From: JBNNGK01 sp050268245
GTDB lineage: Bacteria > Pseudomonadota > Gammaproteobacteria > Enterobacterales > Enterobacteriaceae
DNA: 64,000 bases
Direction: 5' to 3'
Assembly: GCF_050268245.1 (NCBI RefSeq)
Contig: NZ_JBNNGK010000010.1
Coordinates: 1 to 64,000 of the forward strand
The notes below the pieces were generated by a model. The model was not told the origin of the DNA. It saw only the letters and a list, made by a program, of their open reading frames with translations, and ran no database searches. Shown one piece after another: positions 1 to 8,468 of this stretch. Every line of letters begins with the position of its first letter. The stretch's first letter is position 1. The position numbers were made by a program, and so were the translations under genes.

Positions 1-87
1 ACCCCATGCCGAACTCAGAAGTGAAACGCCGTAGCGCCGATGGTAGTGTGGGGTCTCCCCATGCGAGAGTAGGACACTGCCAGGCAT
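1..87 (+). rRNA. rrf: 5S ribosomal RNA, 3' part
   Basis: The window opens inside a 5S rRNA gene. The sequence matches the E. coli 5S RNA from about nucleotide 34 to its 3' end, including the conserved loop around the CCGAACTCAGAAGTGAAAC stretch and the closing GCCAGGCAT. About 33 nt of the 5' end lie outside the window. It is the last rRNA of an operon that continues into two tRNA genes, the same layout as rrnC of E. coli. Confidence 0.97.
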
Positions 88-174
88 CAAATAAACGTTA
101 TCAGGGTGACATCTGGTAATAGCATAGCCTAAGGGCTTTGCTGGCTTCGTAAGAAGCGACGTAACAGAATCGGT

Positions 175-251
175 GGAGCGGTAGTTCAGTTGGTTAGAAT
201 ACCTGCCTGTCACGCAGGGGGTCGCGGGTTCGAGCCCCGTCCGTTCCGCCA
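175..251 (+). tRNA. aspT: tRNA-Asp (anticodon GTC)
   Basis: A 77-nt sequence nearly identical to E. coli tRNA-Asp, with the encoded CCA at 249-251. The anticodon GTC lies at 209-211 between the matching CCTGC and GCAGG arms. It is a distal tRNA of the rRNA operon, 87 nt after the 5S gene. Confidence 0.98.
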
Positions 252-304
252 CTTATTTAGATTATGCCTGCTAAAACTAGCAGGCATAATGTTAAGCGTG
301 ATAT

Positions 305-380
305 AGGGGCGTAGCTCAGTTGGTAGAGCACCGGTCTCCAAAACCGGGTGTCGCGAGTTCGAGTCTCTCCGCCCCTGCCA
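305..380 (+). tRNA. trpT: tRNA-Trp (anticodon CCA)
   Basis: A 76-nt tRNA with acceptor arm AGGGGCG pairing with CGCCCCT, anticodon CCA at 338-340 and 3' CCA encoded. With tRNA-Asp it forms the distal end of the rRNA operon, as in E. coli rrnC. That operon also lies next to hdfR-maoP-yifB-ilv, so the whole neighbourhood is syntenic. Confidence 0.98.
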
Positions 381-388
381 TATATTGA

Positions 389-420
389 AAAGCCCTTTGC
401 GAAAGCGAAGGGCTTTTTGC
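389..420 (+). terminator. rRNA operon terminator
   Basis: An inverted repeat AAAGCCCTT-TGC, GAAA loop, GCG-AAGGGCTTT is followed by TTTTT directly downstream of tRNA-Trp. It is a strong Rho-independent terminator for the rrn transcript. The stretch 421-691 that follows holds nothing I recognise. Confidence 0.92.
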
Positions 421-691
421 TTTATCATTTCTTCTAATTTTATTACATTCTTGAATCCCCGCCTGAAATTTCTACTTTTTACAGAAATCGTTCCCAACTT
501 AGCTATTTCTAGCTGTAATTGTGTACAAATTGATTGTTCTCTTGCGTTGTGACATCACTCATTATTCCTGCGTCGGTTTGGGCTAACCCTAATGGGTTCT
601 GCATTTATTAGTGCGAAACATCATCAGGGTAAACACAATAACGTCATCATCACGACACGATAAAAATAGCGTGTTGTGATAGGAGAACACG

Positions 692-1115
692 ATGCATAAG
701 CATTTCATGTTAGCCACTACCGTGGGCTGTATCTTGATAGGATCTGTTCAGGTAGCTCCTCTGGTCGTGATTTTTCCTCAGATTGGTTCAGAGTCGGGCT
801 GGCGTTCGGCAGAAAATAAAGTCTCGAAACAAGAAGCGGAAAAGCGCGGTATCTCACAAAAAATTTCTGATGCGCAGTAAAAACAGGAAAATCAAATCAA
901 GGCGGTGAGATCGTTTTTTGCTCAGAATGTCGATGCCATTTTCATCGCGCCGGTGGTTTGCCACTGGCTGGATGCCCGTTTTACGGGAAGCGCAAGAGGC
1001 TAAAATCCCAGTATTTCTGCTAGCTAGATCGCCTGATAGACGTCAACGACTCATCCCTTTATACCGCTGCGGTAGCCTCAGATAGCGTACACGAAGGTAT
1101 TGTCTTGAAGATCTA
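692..1115 (+). pseudogene. ytfQ: ytfQ remnant: galactofuranose-binding protein fragment
   Basis: The first 62 codons encode a start, a signal-like segment and a stretch recalling the N-terminus of YtfQ, the periplasmic galactofuranose-binding protein (PLVVIFPQIGSESGWRSAEN). A TAA stop at 878-880 interrupts it. Translation past the stop continues as family sequence (KQENQIKAVRSFFAQNVDAI). After about 952 the homology changes frame at least twice (EAQEAKIPVFLL, then VNDSSLYTAAVASDSVHEG). Homology ends near 1115, about one third of the way into the gene. The rest is deleted and the next recognisable sequence is the second half of ytfR. It cannot make a functional protein. Confidence 0.85.
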
Positions 1116-1144
1116 AAACCGATGGCGTCATAGGCGCAGCGACG

Positions 1145-1480
1145 GTGTGCGAAAATATTATTTTGACGCTACAAGCGCAGCGAGGCGGGCTACGGCCTCT
1201 TTTATTGCGCGAACAAACGCGTATTGCCGAAAGTTTTGTTCAGTTTTTAGGTATTCGCACCCCGGGGACGGAGCAGCAAATCCAATATCTTTCGGGCGGT
1301 AACCAACAGAAAGTGTTGCTTTCACGTTGGCTGGTAACAAAGCCGCGCTTTCTCATTCTTGATGAGCCCACTCGAGGCATTGACGTGGGCGCGCAGGCGG
1401 GAATTATTCGGTTAATCGAACGGCTATGTAGTGAAGACTTGGCGTTGGTTATTAGTGCTCTCCTCTGAGCTTAAAGAACT
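1145..1480 (+). pseudogene. ytfR: ytfR remnant: C-terminal part of the sugar ABC ATPase
   Basis: The reading frame from about 1160 encodes the second ATPase half of a YtfR-like protein: the signature LSGGNQQKVLLSRWL and the Walker B segment FLILDEPTRGIDVGA. About two thirds of the N-terminal protein is missing. Near 1455-1465 the frame shifts and the family sequence continues as SSELKELAGYA in another frame. It then runs directly into permease sequence. Truncated at both ends and frameshifted, it is clearly dead. Confidence 0.85.
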
Positions 1481-1763
1481 GGCGGGCTATGCGTTGGTGG
1501 CCAGCAGGGTGGGGCTGAATACTCTCGCCGCGGTAGTGATTGCTGGCACATTGCTTATGGGAGGCGCTGGCACCATTCTTGGTACGGTATTCGGTGTGTT
1601 GATTCAAGGGCTGATCCAACGCTATATCACTTTCGATGGTTCGCTGAGTTCGTGGTGGACCAAAATTGTCATTGGGATTTTTTTGTTTTGTTTTATCGGC
1701 CTTCAGAAGGCGTTGAACGCGTTTTGGCTAAAACCCCTTCGTCCATATTTGAAGCCGTTATAG
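1481..1763 (+). pseudogene. yjfF: yjfF remnant: C-terminal part of the sugar ABC permease
   Basis: In the frame entered at about 1465 the sequence matches the last 90 or so residues of YjfF, a galactofuranose permease (VVIAGTLLMGGAGTILGT, FGVLIQGLIQRYITFDG, SLSSWWTKIVIGIFLF). Its N-terminal two thirds and all of ytfT are absent. The fusion falls at GYAL, a tetrapeptide that occurs at similar codons in ytfR and in yjfF, so a deletion between short direct repeats is the likely cause. The stop is at 1761-1763. Confidence 0.85.
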
Positions 1764-1767
1764 CGCT

Positions 1768-2594
1768 TTATTCTATGGTATTTAACGGTATTTTTAGCAA
1801 TTGTCGAATTAGCGGCTGTTGATCGCTGTTTTGTAGCCAGACGGCATACAAGGGGCGAATGAGGGTGGGAATGTCAGGTGTTGCCACCAAGTGCGGGTAA
1901 TCTGTTTCCCATTGGCTAGGCAAGAAGGCGCAGCCGCCGGTGGTTTCTAACAGTTGTCGCGTCAGATGCGCCGACGTGGTGGTCAGTACCGGCATAGCCT
2001 CACCGTCTTGTAGGCGGTTTTCCTGCGGATGAAAGTCTGCCCCCATTCCAACTTGATGTATGGCATGGGGCTTTCGCTATTGCGCAGTGAGGACGAAAAT
2101 AGCCGTAACGAAAAGTTGCCTAATAGCTGGCTTGCCAACTCGTCCATTTTCGGCGGTTCGGTGGTAATGAGTAAGTCGAGCTGCCGTTCATGTAACTGTT
2201 TCACCAGCGACTGACGCAGTGCCACTCGGGCTTCCAACTGTAAAGCCTCATGTTGTTGATAGAGTGATTGTAGCCACGGTGTGAGATACGCTTCCCACAG
2301 TGACGCAGTGGCGCCGATTGAAAGTTCGGTATGCTGCAGCGATCGTACCACCTCCTTCTTCGCTATCTGCCAAGTGTTCATCAGGTTTTCCGCATACGGT
2401 AACAAACGTTCGCCAGCAGGCGTCAGGCGAATATTATTGCGATGGCGGGTGAATAAATTTGCACCTAATTGATTTTCCAACTGACGGATGCGGAAACTGA
2501 CCGCAGACTGCGTTAGGTACAGGGATTCTGCGGCTCGGCCAAAGTGACGCGTTCTACTGACCTCCAAAAAGGTTTTCAGTAATTCGGTATCCAC
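1768..2594 (-). pseudogene. hdfR: hdfR, LysR-type regulator, frameshifted
   Basis: HdfR is the LysR-type regulator that represses flhDC in E. coli. Its helix-turn-helix (DTELLKTFLEVSRTRHFGRA, residues 2-21) and effector domain are recognisable. The start is a GTG at 2594 with GGAG just upstream. The frame is broken at a run of five C on the plus strand (2040-2044). After EWG the homology moves to another frame, giving ADFHPQENRLQDGEAMPVLT and ending with a good C-terminus (RPLYAVWLQNSDQQPLIRQL). One extra G in the tract would restore a protein of about 275 residues. It is either a recent pseudogene or a homopolymer error. It sits divergent from maoP, as in E. coli. Confidence 0.88.
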
Positions 2595-2713
2595 ACCTAT
2601 CTCCAAAATTTTTTGTCGTTAAGATTTAAATGTTTTGTTTTACACGATGTCAAGCCTATCTAATACTCCGCGCCATAAACAGCACGGCCATGAGAGAATT
2701 AGGAGCGTGTCAG

Positions 2714-3052
2714 ATGGCGGATAGCTTCATCACGACCAATCGTTTTTTTGATAATAAACACTACCCTCGCGGGTTTTCCCGTCACGGCGATTTCACCATT
2801 AAAGAAGCGCAATTGCTAGAGCGCTGCGGCCATGCATTCAACGAATTGGATGCAGGGAAGCGTCAGCCAGCCACCGAAGAAGAGCAACTGTTCGTCGCAG
2901 TGTGCCGAGGCGAGCGTGAGCCTGTCACTGAGCAGGAAAAAGTATGGTTCAAATATTTGGCGCGTACTCGTCGTCCGAAGAAGTTCCATACCTTATCCGG
3001 CGGCAAACCGCAGGCGGATGCAGTGGAAGATTACACCGATAGTGATGACTAA
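2714..3052 (+). CDS. maoP: MaoP, macrodomain Ori organisation protein
   Basis: A 112-residue protein almost collinear with E. coli MaoP (YifE), which together with the maoS DNA site confers the long-range mobility of the Ori macrodomain. Recognisable blocks are FDNKHYPRGFSRHGDFTIKE near the N-terminus and FHTLSGGKP...DYTDSDD at the end. The ATG at 2714 was chosen because it gives the family length and has AGGAG at 2701-2705. Longer in-frame starts upstream lack homology. It is divergent from hdfR and convergent with yifB. The maoS site was not located by eye. Confidence 0.95.
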   Translation: MADSFITTNRFFDNKHYPRGFSRHGDFTIKEAQLLERCGHAFNELDAGKRQPATEEEQLFVAVCRGEREPVTEQEKVWFKYLARTRRPKKFHTLSGGKPQADAVEDYTDSDD

Positions 3053-3057
3053 ACATC

Positions 3058-3079
3058 ATGGGGCCTTGGCCCCATTTTT
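3058..3079. terminator. bidirectional terminator between maoP and yifB
   Basis: The perfect hairpin ATGGGGCC-TT-GGCCCCAT lies 5 nt after the maoP stop and is followed by a T-run. Only 25 bp separate the two convergent stops, so this hairpin probably ends transcription from both sides. Confidence 0.85.
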
Positions 3080-4598
3080 ACTCTAGGCTACGGTGCAATT
3101 GCGTTAATAGGCGATCCATACAGCGGTAGCCGAGTGCTTCGCTTAAATGGCATCGTGCAATGTTGTCTTCACCGGCCAGATCGGCCAGCGTACGTGCTAC
3201 TTTTAAAATCCGATGCCAGGCGCGAACCGATAATCCTAGTTTAATCAACGTGGCTTCCAGATATTCGGCATCCTCTGCCTGCAGGTGGCAATGCCTATCC
3301 ACTTGGCGGTTATCCAGCAATGCGTTAATTTTCCCTGCGCGCGTTAACTGACGCGTCCGTGCTAACATTACCCGTTCTCGCACCTGCTCGCTATTTTCTC
3401 CCTTGTTGCATTGTTGACTAAGCATTCCGGGCGGTAATAGTGGTACTTCGATCGACAAATCAAATCGATCGAGGAAGGGACCTGAAAGTCGCCCTAAATA
3501 GCGTAAAATTTGCTGAGGGGGTGTCCGGTTATGAATGCCTTGATAGTGGCCCGTTGGGCTGGGATTCATGGCAGCGATCAACTGTACCCTAGCTGGGAAA
3601 CGGACTTTGGCATTAGCACGTGAAATGACAATTTCGCCCGACTCCAATGGCTCACGTAGCGCATCCAATACTCGCCGTTCAAATTCGGGTAATTCATCCA
3701 GAAACAGCACACCATTATGCGCCATAGAAATCTCCCCCGGGCGTGGCATTGATCCCCCGCCGACCAGCGCAGCCATCGAGGCACTATGGTGTGGCGCACG
3801 AAATGGCCGTTGACGCCACGGCAAGGTCGCGGTGGGGTGGTGTAAGAGGCTTGCGACAGCAACACTCTCCAGCGCTTCTTGATCGGTTAACGGTGGTAAG
3901 AGCCCGTTCAATCGACTGGCTAGCATGGTTTTTCCCGTACCTGGGGGGCCCAGTAACAACAGGTTGTGGCCACCGGCCGCAGCAATCTCAAGCGCGCGTT
4001 TCGCTTGTTCCTGTCCGATTATTTCCGCTAAATCGTCGTGCTCAGTGCGGGGAGCGGCGGCGGGTGAAATGGCAGTAACGAGATCGGCTTTCCCTTGTAA
4101 AAACGCACAAACTTCTTGCAGATGTTCTGCTACTTGGCTGCCGCCTGCGGGAATCAGCCCGACTTCTTTGCTGTTTTCCACCGACAGAATTAAACGGCGA
4201 CCAGCCTGTTGTGCCGCTATTGCTGCAGGTATGGCGCCATAGACTGCGCGCAGCGCACCGGATAACGCCAGTTCGCCGATAAACTCGTATTTATCCAGCC
4301 GATCGAGAGGAACCTGTTCAGACGCCGCGAGAATGGCTAAAGCAATCGGTAAATCGTAGCGGCCGCCTTCTTTGGGCAAATCGGCCGGTGCAAGATTGAC
4401 GGTGATGCGTTTGGCTGGAAAGGTGAACCCGTTATTCAGTAATGCGCTGCGTACGCGATCACGCGCCTCTTTGACCGTGGTTTCCGGTAGCCCAACCAGT
4501 GCCAAACCGGGCAGCCCGTTGCTGATGTGTACTTCAACCGTGACGGAAGGAGCCTGTACGCCGTAGATGGCGCGGGTATAGATAACTGCCAATGACAT
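3078..4598 (-). CDS. yifB: YifB, ComM-family Mg-chelatase-like AAA+ ATPase
   Basis: A 506-residue protein of the ComM/YifB family. In Vibrio ComM is a hexameric helicase that promotes branch migration during integration of transformed DNA; the enterobacterial role is probably similar in recombination. Visible features are the N-terminal ChlI-like domain (VEVHISNGLPGLALVGLPE), Walker A GPPGTGKT near residue 220, and Walker B VLFLDELPEF. The ATG at 4598 has AGGAG 8 nt upstream and gives the E. coli length; an upstream in-frame ATG would add 11 non-homologous residues. It faces maoP and is followed by the shared terminator. Confidence 0.95.
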   Translation of the reverse strand: MSLAVIYTRAIYGVQAPSVTVEVHISNGLPGLALVGLPETTVKEARDRVRSALLNNGFTFPAKRITVNLAPADLPKEGGRYDLPIALAILAASEQVPLDRLDKYEFIGELALSGALRAVYGAIPAAIAAQQAGRRLILSVENSKEVGLIPAGGSQVAEHLQEVCAFLQGKADLVTAISPAAAPRTEHDDLAEIIGQEQAKRALEIAAAGGHNLLLLGPPGTGKTMLASRLNGLLPPLTDQEALESVAVASLLHHPTATLPWRQRPFRAPHHSASMAALVGGGSMPRPGEISMAHNGVLFLDELPEFERRVLDALREPLESGEIVISRANAKVRFPARVQLIAAMNPSPTGHYQGIHNRTPPQQILRYLGRLSGPFLDRFDLSIEVPLLPPGMLSQQCNKGENSEQVRERVMLARTRQLTRAGKINALLDNRQVDRHCHLQAEDAEYLEATLIKLGLSVRAWHRILKVARTLADLAGEDNIARCHLSEALGYRCMDRLLTQLHRSLE

Positions 4599-4937
4599 AG
4601 CGCTCTCCTTGCTGAGAGCCATAGCGTGCATGTTATGGCGATACGGCGCATGGTCTGATTGCTTAATTTGCGAAGTTATTTTTATTAAAAATTAATTATT
4701 TCAGTCAGATAATTTTCTTTTGCGAAGTGGCTCGCAAGCGATGGCAATACCCATTAACAATTCAATGAAAGGTGCAACAAATTAGCGTGCTAACCAAGTT
4801 GCAATCTAAGCACCAATCGGTGTATTTAACAATTAATTAAAACAAAGTTCACTTGGTTAACAATGGGCAGCTGTTGTGCAATCAGACGACGGCTACCGAG
4901 TCGCATTCACTTGGTACTCTACGGTAGGGATAACGCT
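4599..4937. promoter_or_regulatory. divergent intergenic region with an inverted repeat
   Basis: The 339-bp spacer between divergent yifB and the MFS gene is AT-rich. It contains a widely spaced inverted repeat TAACCAAGT (4791-4799) and ACTTGGTTA (4851-4859), which could be a two-half-site operator for the transporter gene. No regulator gene is adjacent. Promoter elements could not be assigned with confidence. Confidence 0.4.
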
Positions 4938-6122
4938 ATGCTTGGCTGGACTCCACAACAGCGCAATGCAGCTATTGCGAGCTTTTCCAGTTGGACACTG
5001 GATGCTTTTGATTTTTTTGTCTTGGTATTTTTACTCAGTGATATTGCGCAAGCATTTGATGTTGGGATGGAAGAGGTCACGCTGGCAATTTTATTGACGT
5101 TAGCGGTGCGGCCGATCGGCGCTTTGTTATTTGGCCGGGCTGCGGAAAAGTACGGGCGTAAGCCGATTTTAATGTTGAATATTGTGTTTTTTTCGCTGTT
5201 TGAGTTGCTTTCTGCGGCCGCACCGTCATTGACGGTGTTCTTGTTGTTACGCGTACTGTACGGCGTAGCGATGGGGGGAATTTGGGGGGTAGCCTCCTCG
5301 TTAGCGATGGAGAGCATTCCCGACCGTTCGCGCGGGTTGATGTCCGGTATTTTCCAGGCGGGTTATCCATTCGGTTATCTGCTGGCCGCAGTGGTATACG
5401 GCTTGTTGTTTGATGTGGTGGGCTGGCGGGGGATGTTCGTCATTGGTGCCATGCCGATTCTATTGCTGCCGTTTATTTACTTTTTTGTGCAGGAGTCGCC
5501 GGTGTGGCTGGCGGCTCGCGAACGGAAAGAGAGCACCGCGTTGTTGCCGGTGCTGAAGAGCCATTGGCGGCTGTGTATCTATCTGGTGCTGCTGATGGCC
5601 GCGTTTAATTTCTTCTCACATGGTACTCAGGATATGTATCCTGTTTTTTTGAAGGTTCAGCACGGTTTCGATGCTAAAACCATCAGTATCATCGCTATTA
5701 GCTACAATATCGCCTCAATTATCGGCGGGATCTTCTTCGGCGTGCTATCTGAAAAAATAGGTCGCAAGAGGGCGATTATTATCGCCGCTCTGTTGGCATT
5801 GCCGGTCATCCCGTTATGGGCATTTTCCAGCGGATCGTTGATGTTGGGCATCGGCGCTTTCCTGATGCAGTTCATGGTGCAGGGAGCCTGGGGAGTTGTG
5901 CCGACCTACCTGAATGAATTGGTGCCAGCTAATACGCGTGCGGTACTGCCGGGTTTTGTTTACCAATTGGGGAACTTGATTGCTTCGGTGAATGCAACGC
6001 TGCAAGCCACTTTAGCTGAAAGCCATGGTCATAATTACGGTATGGCAATGGCAGCGATCGCGGGGACGGTCGCGCTAGTGATTGTGTTGTTGGTGCTCTT
6101 CGGTAAAGACACGCGGGGGTAA
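4938..6122 (+). CDS. MFS transporter, SHS/AAHS-like (carboxylate:proton symporter)
   Basis: A 394-residue inner-membrane transporter of the major facilitator superfamily with about 12 hydrophobic segments. The loop 2-3 motif reads GRAAEKYGRKP, and the equivalent after TM8 is GVLSEKIGRKRA. The N-terminus (GWTPQQRNAAIASFSSWTLD) and the TM4-5 block (LRVLYGVAMGGIWGVASSLA) resemble the sialate/lactate (SHS) group, so a monocarboxylate is the best substrate guess. The ATG at 4938 has TAGGGA at 4925-4930; the longer frame upstream is not membrane-like. It stands alone upstream of the ilv cluster and is absent from this position in E. coli. Confidence 0.75.
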   Translation: MLGWTPQQRNAAIASFSSWTLDAFDFFVLVFLLSDIAQAFDVGMEEVTLAILLTLAVRPIGALLFGRAAEKYGRKPILMLNIVFFSLFELLSAAAPSLTVFLLLRVLYGVAMGGIWGVASSLAMESIPDRSRGLMSGIFQAGYPFGYLLAAVVYGLLFDVVGWRGMFVIGAMPILLLPFIYFFVQESPVWLAARERKESTALLPVLKSHWRLCIYLVLLMAAFNFFSHGTQDMYPVFLKVQHGFDAKTISIIAISYNIASIIGGIFFGVLSEKIGRKRAIIIAALLALPVIPLWAFSSGSLMLGIGAFLMQFMVQGAWGVVPTYLNELVPANTRAVLPGFVYQLGNLIASVNATLQATLAESHGHNYGMAMAAIAGTVALVIVLLVLFGKDTRG

Positions 6123-6304
6123 CGCGATCTCGGGTACGTCGGATGCGTCTGGAGTTCACGCTAATGTTTGAAAACGCAGCGGTTTGCGTGAGGTATGACC
6201 AGATTGCGTCGAAAAATAACGCAAAAAAAGTATTGTCATGCTACGCATGACTATGGTACCTCTGTAGGTATTAGTTCGAAACGAGAACAGTGAACAACCC
6301 TATT

Positions 6305-6403
6305 ATGAAAGCCTTTGCCCAAGTGATTAGCCTAGTCGTGATTAGCGTGGTGGTGATTATTCTACCACCGTGCGGGGCTGCACTTGGACGAAGAAAGGCT
6401 TAG
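6305..6403 (+). CDS. ilvL: ilvGMEDA operon leader peptide
   Basis: A 32-codon ORF whose core (VISLVVISVVVII-PPCGAALGR) matches the E. coli ilv leader peptide. It is packed with isoleucine, valine and leucine codons. Ribosome stalling at these codons during shortage of charged Ile, Val or Leu tRNA prevents formation of the attenuator downstream. The start at 6305 and the TAG at 6401-6403 fit the family length exactly. Confidence 0.95.
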   Translation: MKAFAQVISLVVISVVVIILPPCGAALGRRKA

Positions 6404-6427
6404 AAAACAAGCCGGAATCGCAAGGAA

Positions 6428-6458
6428 ACCCCCGCACCGTCAGGTCCGGGGGTTTTTT
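6428..6458 (+). terminator. ilv attenuator terminator
   Basis: The GC-rich hairpin CCCCCGcACC-GTCA-GGTcCGGGGG (6429-6452, one C-C mismatch) is followed by six T. It lies 25 nt after the leader stop and before ilvX/ilvG. It is the classic attenuator of the ilvGMEDA operon and is relieved when the ribosome stalls in ilvL. Confidence 0.93.
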
Positions 6459-6493
6459 ATTGGCAAGAGAAAAGTGAAGCAAAGGGGCAGAGA

Positions 6494-6544
6494 ATGAATA
6501 ATAGAATAAAATCCTGCATTTCCCGCAGTTTGGCGGGGGAATAA
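6494..6544 (+). CDS. ilvX: IlvX small peptide
   Basis: A 16-codon ORF encoding MNNRIKSCISRSLAGE. The start, spacing and length match E. coli IlvX (also 16 residues, beginning MNN, with Lys then Cys and Ser-Arg in the middle). It has a GGGGCAG ribosome site and ends 2 nt before the ilvG start, so its translation probably feeds the ilvG ribosome site. The function of IlvX is unknown. It is too short for standard ORF calling and rests on synteny and weak similarity. Confidence 0.8.
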   Translation: MNNRIKSCISRSLAGE

Positions 6545-6546
6545 CT

Positions 6547-8193
6547 ATGAATGGTGCTCAATGGGTGGTTCAAGCGTTGCGTGCGCAGGGGGTTGATACG
6601 GTATTCGGCTATCCGGGTGGGGCGATCATGCCGGTTTACGATGCGCTGTATGACGGTGGGGTGGAGCACTTGCTGTGCCGCCATGAGCAAGGTGCTGCCA
6701 TGGCCGCCATTGGTTATGCGCGTGCGACCGGTAAAACCGGCGTTTGCATCGTCACTTCTGGCCCCGGTGCCACCAATCTGATTACCGGTCTGGCTGATGC
6801 GTTATTGGATTCAGTACCGATCGTTGCGATTACCGGCCAAGTAGGCTCCCCGCTGATTGGCACTGATGCGTTTCAAGAGATCGATGTTCTTGGTCTGTCA
6901 CTGGCCTGCACCAAACACAGCTTCTTGGTGGAGTCCTTGGAGGCGTTGCCGGGGATCATGGCAGAAGCGTTTGCTATTGCCGCCAGCGGTCGCCCAGGCC
7001 CGGTATTGATTGATATTCCGAAAGATATCCAACTGGCGCAAGGCGATTTGCCGCCGCATCTGATGCCGGTTGACGATGAGTTAATACACCCGACTGAGGC
7101 GCTGGCGCAGGCGGCCACCCTGTTGGCTCAGGCACACAAACCGGTGCTGTACGTTGGCGGAGGGGTGGGCATGGCTCAGGCGGTGCCCGCACTGCGCGCA
7201 TTTATCGCCGAGACCAATATCCCGGCGGTCGTGACGCTGAAAGGCTTGGGAGCTGCCGACGCCAATCATCCGTATTATCTTGGCATGTTGGGTATGCACG
7301 GCACTAAGGCTGCGAACTTGGCGGTGCAGTCCTGTGATTTGTTGGTGGCGGTCGGTGCACGTTTTGACGATCGCGTGACCGGTAAGCTGAATGCCTTTGC
7401 CCCACATGCCAAGGTGATCCATATGGATATCGACCCGGCAGAAATGAACAAGCTGCGCCAGGCGCACGTTGCGTTGCCTGGCGATCTGAAGACGTTGCTA
7501 CCAGCATTGCAGCAACCGTTGAATATTGCTGCTTGGCAGCAACAGGTGACGGAACTGAAACAGGATCACGCCTGGCGTTACGATCATCCCGGGCAGCCAA
7601 TCTATGCGCCGTTGTTGCTCAAACAATTGTCCGAACGTCTGCCCGCTAACACCGTTGTGACCACCGACGTTGGCCAACATCAAATGTGGACGGCGCAGCA
7701 TATGACCTTCCATCGCCCAGAAAATTTCATCACCTCGAGCGGGTTGGGCACCATGGGCTTCGGTGTACCCGCCGCCGTTGGTGCGCAGATGGCCCGCCCT
7801 GACGACATGGTGATCTGCGTGTCGGGTGATGGCTCTTTCATGATGAACGTGCAGGAATTGGGCACCATAAAGCGAAAACAGCTGCCGCTTAAAATGGTGT
7901 TACTGGATAACCAACGCTTGGGTATGGTACGCCAGTGGCAGCAACTGTTTTTTGATGGGCGCTACAGTGAAACCAATCTGTCTGATAATCCCGACTTCCT
8001 GATGCTGGCCAGCGCCTTCGGTATTCCCGGCCAACGCATTACCCGCAAAGACCAGGTGGCAGACGCGCTTGACGCCTTGCTTAGCAGCGAAGGGCCTTAT
8101 CTGTTGCAGGTTTCCATTGATGAACTCGAGAACGTCTGGCCGCTGGTTCCACCGGGTGCAGGCAACGAAACTATGTTGGAGAAAGTCTCATGA
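6547..8193 (+). CDS. ilvG: acetolactate synthase II large subunit
   Basis: A 548-residue ThDP-dependent enzyme that condenses pyruvate with pyruvate or 2-oxobutyrate, the first common step of valine/isoleucine synthesis. It is full length and collinear with functional enterobacterial IlvG. Catalytic Glu47 lies in CRHEQGAAMAA, and the ThDP-binding block GDGSFMMNVQELGT continues to the Asn-containing helix. Unlike E. coli K-12, where ilvG is frameshifted, the frame here is open throughout, so a valine-resistant AHAS II is expected. GGGGGA lies just before the ATG. It overlaps ilvM by 4 nt, implying translational coupling. Confidence 0.98.
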   Translation: MNGAQWVVQALRAQGVDTVFGYPGGAIMPVYDALYDGGVEHLLCRHEQGAAMAAIGYARATGKTGVCIVTSGPGATNLITGLADALLDSVPIVAITGQVGSPLIGTDAFQEIDVLGLSLACTKHSFLVESLEALPGIMAEAFAIAASGRPGPVLIDIPKDIQLAQGDLPPHLMPVDDELIHPTEALAQAATLLAQAHKPVLYVGGGVGMAQAVPALRAFIAETNIPAVVTLKGLGAADANHPYYLGMLGMHGTKAANLAVQSCDLLVAVGARFDDRVTGKLNAFAPHAKVIHMDIDPAEMNKLRQAHVALPGDLKTLLPALQQPLNIAAWQQQVTELKQDHAWRYDHPGQPIYAPLLLKQLSERLPANTVVTTDVGQHQMWTAQHMTFHRPENFITSSGLGTMGFGVPAAVGAQMARPDDMVICVSGDGSFMMNVQELGTIKRKQLPLKMVLLDNQRLGMVRQWQQLFFDGRYSETNLSDNPDFLMLASAFGIPGQRITRKDQVADALDALLSSEGPYLLQVSIDELENVWPLVPPGAGNETMLEKVS

Positions 8194-8447
8194 TGCAGCA
8201 TCAACTCTCGATCCAAGCGCGTTTTCGCCCAGAAATGTTGGAGCGTGTATTGCGCGTTGTGCGTCACCGCGGCTTTCAGGTTTGTGCTATGAATATGGCT
8301 GCCGCTTTGAATAGCGACAATATCAATATTGAATTGACCGTTGCCAGCCAGCGTCCAGTCGATTTACTGTCATCACAGTTACGCAAATTGATGGATGTCT
8401 TCTGCGTTGAGATCCAGCAACCCACATCACAACAAATACGCGCCTGA
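8190..8447 (+). CDS. ilvM: acetolactate synthase II small subunit
   Basis: An 85-residue ACT-domain subunit that activates the IlvG catalytic subunit. The block LERVLRVVRHRGFQVCAMNM and the C-terminal TSQQIRA match E. coli IlvM closely. The ATGATG start overlaps the ilvG stop by 4 nt. IlvM lacks the effector-binding residues of IlvN/IlvH in known homologues, consistent with the valine-insensitive isozyme. Confidence 0.97.
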   Translation: MMQHQLSIQARFRPEMLERVLRVVRHRGFQVCAMNMAAALNSDNINIELTVASQRPVDLLSSQLRKLMDVFCVEIQQPTSQQIRA

Positions 8448-8468
8448 GGCGCAAAAAGGGAAAGAACA

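Noticed and set aside
210..497. A minus-strand frame running across both tRNA genes
   Set aside because: It is antisense to tRNA-Asp and tRNA-Trp; the familiar-looking peptide is a known false translation of tRNA-containing DNA.
1158..1340. Minus-strand frame in the ytf wreckage
   Set aside because: It is antisense to the clear ytfR ATPase signature and Walker B sequence.
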